A DNA stretch of 8,337 bases from UBA1724 sp963632245 (GTDB lineage Bacteria > Verrucomicrobiota > Lentisphaeria > Oligosphaerales > Oligosphaeraceae): assembly GCA_963632245.1 (NCBI GenBank), contig CAVGTF010000105.1, forward strand, positions 1-8,337, read 5' to 3'. Shown piece by piece: positions 6,187 through 8,337 of this stretch. Position 1 is the first letter of the stretch. The number at the start of each line of letters is the position of its first letter. The notes under the pieces are model-generated. The model was not told where the DNA came from, did no database searches, and saw only the letters and a program-made list of their open reading frames with translations. A program made the translations under genes and the position numbers.

Positions 6187-6687
6187 TTAGCGGCGTCGCA
6201 TATTGACTGCGCTGGCCTCGTTTTGAGCCATCTGGAGGAAGGGGCACTTGGTGGGGATATCGCAGCAGCAGCGGAATGCCATGTTGAGATCCACATACTT
6301 GTAGGGCATGGTTCTGCCGTGCTTCTGGGCCACCTTGAGACCGTAGGACTTGACGGCGCCGCAGTCGCCGGCGATGCCGTCGTACTCGGGAATCAGGTTT
6401 CCGTCGGGGCCCATATTGGCGGTCATGATCTTCTTCCAGCCGAAGTTGGGAGTGTAGTGGCACTTCACGTGGGCGGGAATCTGGGCGGTCAATTCGGTGT
6501 TATTCAGGCCCTGCGCCCATTCGGGCACCTCCGCCTTAAACGCCTCGTCATAGACGTTCTTGTTGGGTTTCGGCGCCGCATTGCGGGGCATGGAGTTCCG
6601 GGTCGCATTCTGGGCGGGCGTGTTGTTCTGCGCGGGCGCAGGCTGCGGCTTGTGGAGGAAAGAGAAGAGTCGGTCGAAGAAAGACAT
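6187..6687 (-). CDS. hypothetical protein with conserved-looking Cys residues
   Basis: A 166-aa protein I do not recognise. Residues 1-12 are short and hydrophobic (MSFFDRLFSFLH). Residues 13-44 are a low-complexity linker rich in Pro, Ala, Asn and Gln. The rest is a compact domain with VKCHYTPNFGWKK (74-86), GDCGAVKSYGLK (107-118) and a Cys-rich end (CCCDIPTKCPF, 140-150). Cysteines fall at 76, 109, 140-142 and 148, so metal or Fe-S binding is conceivable but unproven. No signal peptide or transmembrane helix is clear; the N-terminus could be a short amphipathic anchor. The coding call rests on a short AAGG (6692-6695) 4 nt before ATG, a plausible promoter upstream, a strong terminator downstream, and sensible amino-acid composition. 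It is divergent from the DUF4159 gene. Confidence 0.75.
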   Translation of the reverse strand: MSFFDRLFSFLHKPQPAPAQNNTPAQNATRNSMPRNAAPKPNKNVYDEAFKAEVPEWAQGLNNTELTAQIPAHVKCHYTPNFGWKKIMTANMGPDGNLIPEYDGIAGDCGAVKSYGLKVAQKHGRTMPYKYVDLNMAFRCCCDIPTKCPFLQMAQNEASAVNMRRR

Positions 6688-6766
6688 ACTACCTTAAAAA
6701 CGTTGGCGGGTTGCCCCCAGTGGTCGGTGAATTTTCCCAAGGGGGAATGCCGGCACGAAAGGACAA

Positions 6767-6794
6767 AATATAAGGCTCCGCGCCAGGATTGCAA
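6767..6794 (-). promoter_or_regulatory. candidate sigma70-like promoter for the 6187-6687 gene
   Basis: On the minus strand a -35-like TTGCAA (6789-6794) is followed after 16 bp by TATATT (6767-6772), matching the consensus boxes at 4 and 5 of 6 positions. Transcription would start near 6760 and leave a leader of about 70 nt. It lies within the 117-bp divergent gap. I saw no equally good pair for the plus-strand gene. Confidence 0.4.
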
Positions 6795-6804
6795 TTTTTT
6801 CACC

Positions 6805-7785
6805 ATGCGCTCCCATCCTCTGCATCAGACACTTTCCCTAGTTGTGGCCCTCTTGTTCGGGGGGCTGGGGAGCCTGTTGTGCGGGGGTGAATTGCGGGTG
6901 GCGAAGTACGTCCCGCCCGGCGGCGGGACATTGCATGCCGGCTATCCGGAAGCCCTGTCGGGACTGCTTGCGACGGCCCGAAACGTGACGGGTCTGCCGT
7001 TGGCGGAGGAGCCGCTACAAGTGGAGTCCTTCGGGGATCCGCGGCTGGCGGGCTGTCCAGTCCTGTATTTGAATTGGATGGACTGCGAGGACTGGTCGGG
7101 GTTGCCGGAAAGCGAGATCTTGTCGCTTCGTGCCTTTTTGGAATCCGGGGGATTCCTGCACATAGACTCCGGCATTGTGGCGGAGTTCCTGCGGCGGGAG
7201 GGCGTCCAGAACCACAGCTATGGCGAGTGGGAGGCCTCTCCGGAGTGCCGTGCCTTCCTGGAACGCGTGCTGCCCGGACACCCCTTCCAGGTCCTGGGAC
7301 GCGACGACCCCGTCTTCCGCGTCTTCTACCAAGGACTCCCCAGTACGGATCTGCTCCCCGATAGCGTCCGGCAATACACCGTGGAGGAAAAATGGCCCAG
7401 CGGCACATACTCTGCCGTGGGAATCCGCCTGGACGGACGGCTGGCGGTGCTTGCCACGCCTGTGCTGGCCATGGGATGGGGCCACGATGCCTTCGGTGGC
7501 TGGACCACCGAGATCCGGATGCGCGTGCTGGAGGGCGGCACGGGATTGGATACCCTCCTCCCTGATGCCGCGGTCCTGGGACCACAGTATTCCGTGCGAC
7601 GGGAGGACGGTGGCACCGACCAGGTCTTCTGCCAGGATCGAGAACTGCCCGCCTGGCTCCGAGAACCCTCCGGCCGTTGGCGCGTCTTCCGGTATTACGA
7701 TTCCAATCAGATCAGCGATTTCACGCACCTCTTCTATTCTCGTCTGGGCGTGAATTTCCTCCTTTGCGCACTCCTGGGAGAATGA
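6805..7785 (+). CDS. exported DUF4159 domain protein
   Basis: A 326-aa protein. Residues 1-28 form a signal peptide: His/Arg-containing start, hydrophobic LSLVVALLFGGLGSLLCGG, probable cleavage near 28. There is no proper lipobox before Cys26. The mature part matches the DUF4159 pattern: ELRVAKYVPPGGG at the start, a PVLYLNWMD strand, LRAFLESGGFLHIDSG, a RVLPGHPFQVL...DDPVFRVFY stretch, GRLAVLATP...MGWG, and the closing FYSRLGVNFLLCALLG. DUF4159 folds like a glutamine-amidotransferase-like domain, but its function is unknown. Family members often sit beside MoxR-type ATPase and DUF58 genes; none is in view. The start at 6805 is chosen for the signal peptide, since the Shine-Dalgarno is weak (CAGGA at 6784-6788, 16 nt away). 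An in-frame GTG at 6727 is the alternative. The longer open frame back to 6004 overlaps the antisense gene and is not real. Confidence 0.85.
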   Translation: MRSHPLHQTLSLVVALLFGGLGSLLCGGELRVAKYVPPGGGTLHAGYPEALSGLLATARNVTGLPLAEEPLQVESFGDPRLAGCPVLYLNWMDCEDWSGLPESEILSLRAFLESGGFLHIDSGIVAEFLRREGVQNHSYGEWEASPECRAFLERVLPGHPFQVLGRDDPVFRVFYQGLPSTDLLPDSVRQYTVEEKWPSGTYSAVGIRLDGRLAVLATPVLAMGWGHDAFGGWTTEIRMRVLEGGTGLDTLLPDAAVLGPQYSVRREDGGTDQVFCQDRELPAWLREPSGRWRVFRYYDSNQISDFTHLFYSRLGVNFLLCALLGE

Positions 7786-7794
7786 CGGAAGAAG

Positions 7795-7822
7795 TGAGGA
7801 ATGAGGAATGAGGAATGAGGAG
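7795..7822. repeat. heptanucleotide tandem repeat, TGAGGAA x4
   Basis: Four tandem units of TGAGGAA at 7795-7801, 7802-7808, 7809-7815 and 7816-7822 (the last ends in G). It begins 9 bp after the stop codon of the DUF4159 gene and is non-coding. Confidence 0.9.
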
Positions 7823-7827
7823 TTATG

Positions 7828-7978
7828 GCCACTCTGCAGTGGGCCTTGCCGCCACTAGAGTGGCGCCAAACCGCTGGCGGCGCTAAGGTGCGCCGCAGTT
7901 GCAAGTTAGGAATTTTGCGCTAAACGCGCAGTGTGCAGTGTGTGTGGAAGCAGAAAGGCCCCGCCGCCCAAGCGGCGG
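7828..7978. repeat. palindrome cluster after the DUF4159 gene
   Basis: Successive inverted repeats: GGCCACT 7828-7834 with AGTGG 7839-7843 and CC; GCCACT 7851-7856 / AGTGGC 7859-7864; the alternative GCCGCCA 7848-7854 / TGGCGGC 7875-7881; and CCGCCGC 7961-7967 / GCGGCGG 7972-7978. None has a T-tract, so a role as intrinsic terminator is weak. The last hairpin resembles 5031-5046 and the palindromic tip of the terminal repeats. No gene is visible from 7786 to 8057. Confidence 0.5.
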
Positions 7979-8001
7979 AAGGGCGCCTGCGGCACCGCTT
8001 T

Positions 8002-8029
8002 TACCTTCTCCCTACTACCTTCTCCCTAC
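8002..8029. repeat. 14-bp tandem duplication (2 x 7)
   Basis: TACCTTCTCCCTAC is repeated exactly twice in tandem (8002-8015 and 8016-8029). The 14-nt unit is twice seven, like the other arrays in the window. Non-coding. Confidence 0.85.
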
Positions 8030-8057
8030 ACCCTGCGGGCGTATCTGTCCGCATAGG

Positions 8058-8337
8058 CCGCCATTAGGCGGAAGCAACTAGGCAGGGGGTACGGGGGCGC
8101 AAGCCCCGACCTCCTTTGGTTGTTTCATAGCTTGATCAATAACCCCGGCTAGGTAGATGCCGCCGGCGCGTGGGGGACGGTAGCTTGCCGTTTTCTTGAC
8201 TTTTATTTATGCGCGTACGCGCGCGTAGGTGTGCGCACGGGCCCTGTCCCCCTCCCTGACCGCTCCCCACGAGCGTAGCCCACCGAATGAGTTCTGCCTG
8301 ATCGCTTGTTTCAAAGTCATAGAGATTGTAACTCTTG
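8058..8337. mobile_element. composite repeat element, copy C (cut by window end)
   Basis: The left terminal repeat (8058-8119) has CCGCC-ATTA-GGCGGAAG, CTAGGCAGGGGGTACGGGGG, CGCAAGCCCC and CTCCTTTGG, then the core beginning TTGTTTCATAGCTTGATCA. It keeps the palindrome GCGCGTACGCGC, hairpin CGCTC 8261-8265 / GAGCG 8271-8275, and the closing AGAGATTGTAACTCTTG. It differs from A and B at scattered sites, so it is an older or separate copy in the same orientation. The right end lies beyond the window. Confidence 0.68.

Noticed and set aside
6004..6804. Long open frame joined to the front of the DUF4159 gene
   Set aside because: It crosses the right end of element B, the terminator 6123-6167 and the whole antisense gene. 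The signal peptide beginning at 6805 marks the real N-terminus.
5100..8337. Repeats as a CRISPR array or integron attC cassette sites
   Set aside because: Units are about 430 bp, few and irregularly spaced, with long variable parts, and no cas or integrase gene is in view. There is no attC-type R/L box pairing with cassette ORFs.

Overview
The window is GC-rich bacterial chromosome. It opens inside the 3' end of a 23S rRNA gene. It then carries a 5S rRNA with a strong terminator, a three-gene hexuronate catabolism operon, a convergent helix-turn-helix gene, a long gene-free stretch packed with repeats, and a divergent pair made of an unrecognised small protein and a DUF4159 protein. The last 550 bases are again repeats. 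No single marker fixes the taxon. The DUF4159 protein, the GC content and the repeat-rich spacers would fit the Verrucomicrobiota/Lentisphaerota side of the PVC group, but this is inference.

Layout. 1-625: end of an rRNA operon on the plus strand (23S, spacer with a perfect processing-type stem, 5S, rho-independent terminator). 626-1156: no gene; REP-like palindromes, a heptamer array, hairpins and a symmetric operator-like dyad ahead of the operon. 1157-4201: eda, kdgK and uxuA, each with its own Shine-Dalgarno and 42-45 bp gaps. They encode the steps from D-mannonate through 2-keto-3-deoxygluconate (KDG) and KDPG to pyruvate plus glyceraldehyde-3-phosphate, in reverse of pathway order. 4230-4700 (minus): small XRE/Cro-type DNA-binding protein.

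4701-6122: no convincing gene. It holds two copies (A, B) of a ~430-bp element bounded by ~60-bp imperfect inverted repeats, a partial third fragment and solo terminal repeats. 6123-6687 (minus): a 166-aa Cys-containing protein of unknown family with its own terminator and a plausible promoter. 6805-7785 (plus): exported DUF4159 protein. 7786-8337: heptamer arrays, hairpins and a third element copy (C) cut by the window end.

The most notable signal is the dispersed element. A 151-nt core block is identical in copies A and B and well conserved in C. The differences in C keep one predicted stem paired if the plus strand is read as RNA, while the only conserved peptide reading is damaged. This suggests a non-autonomous mobile element or a structured non-coding RNA rather than a gene.
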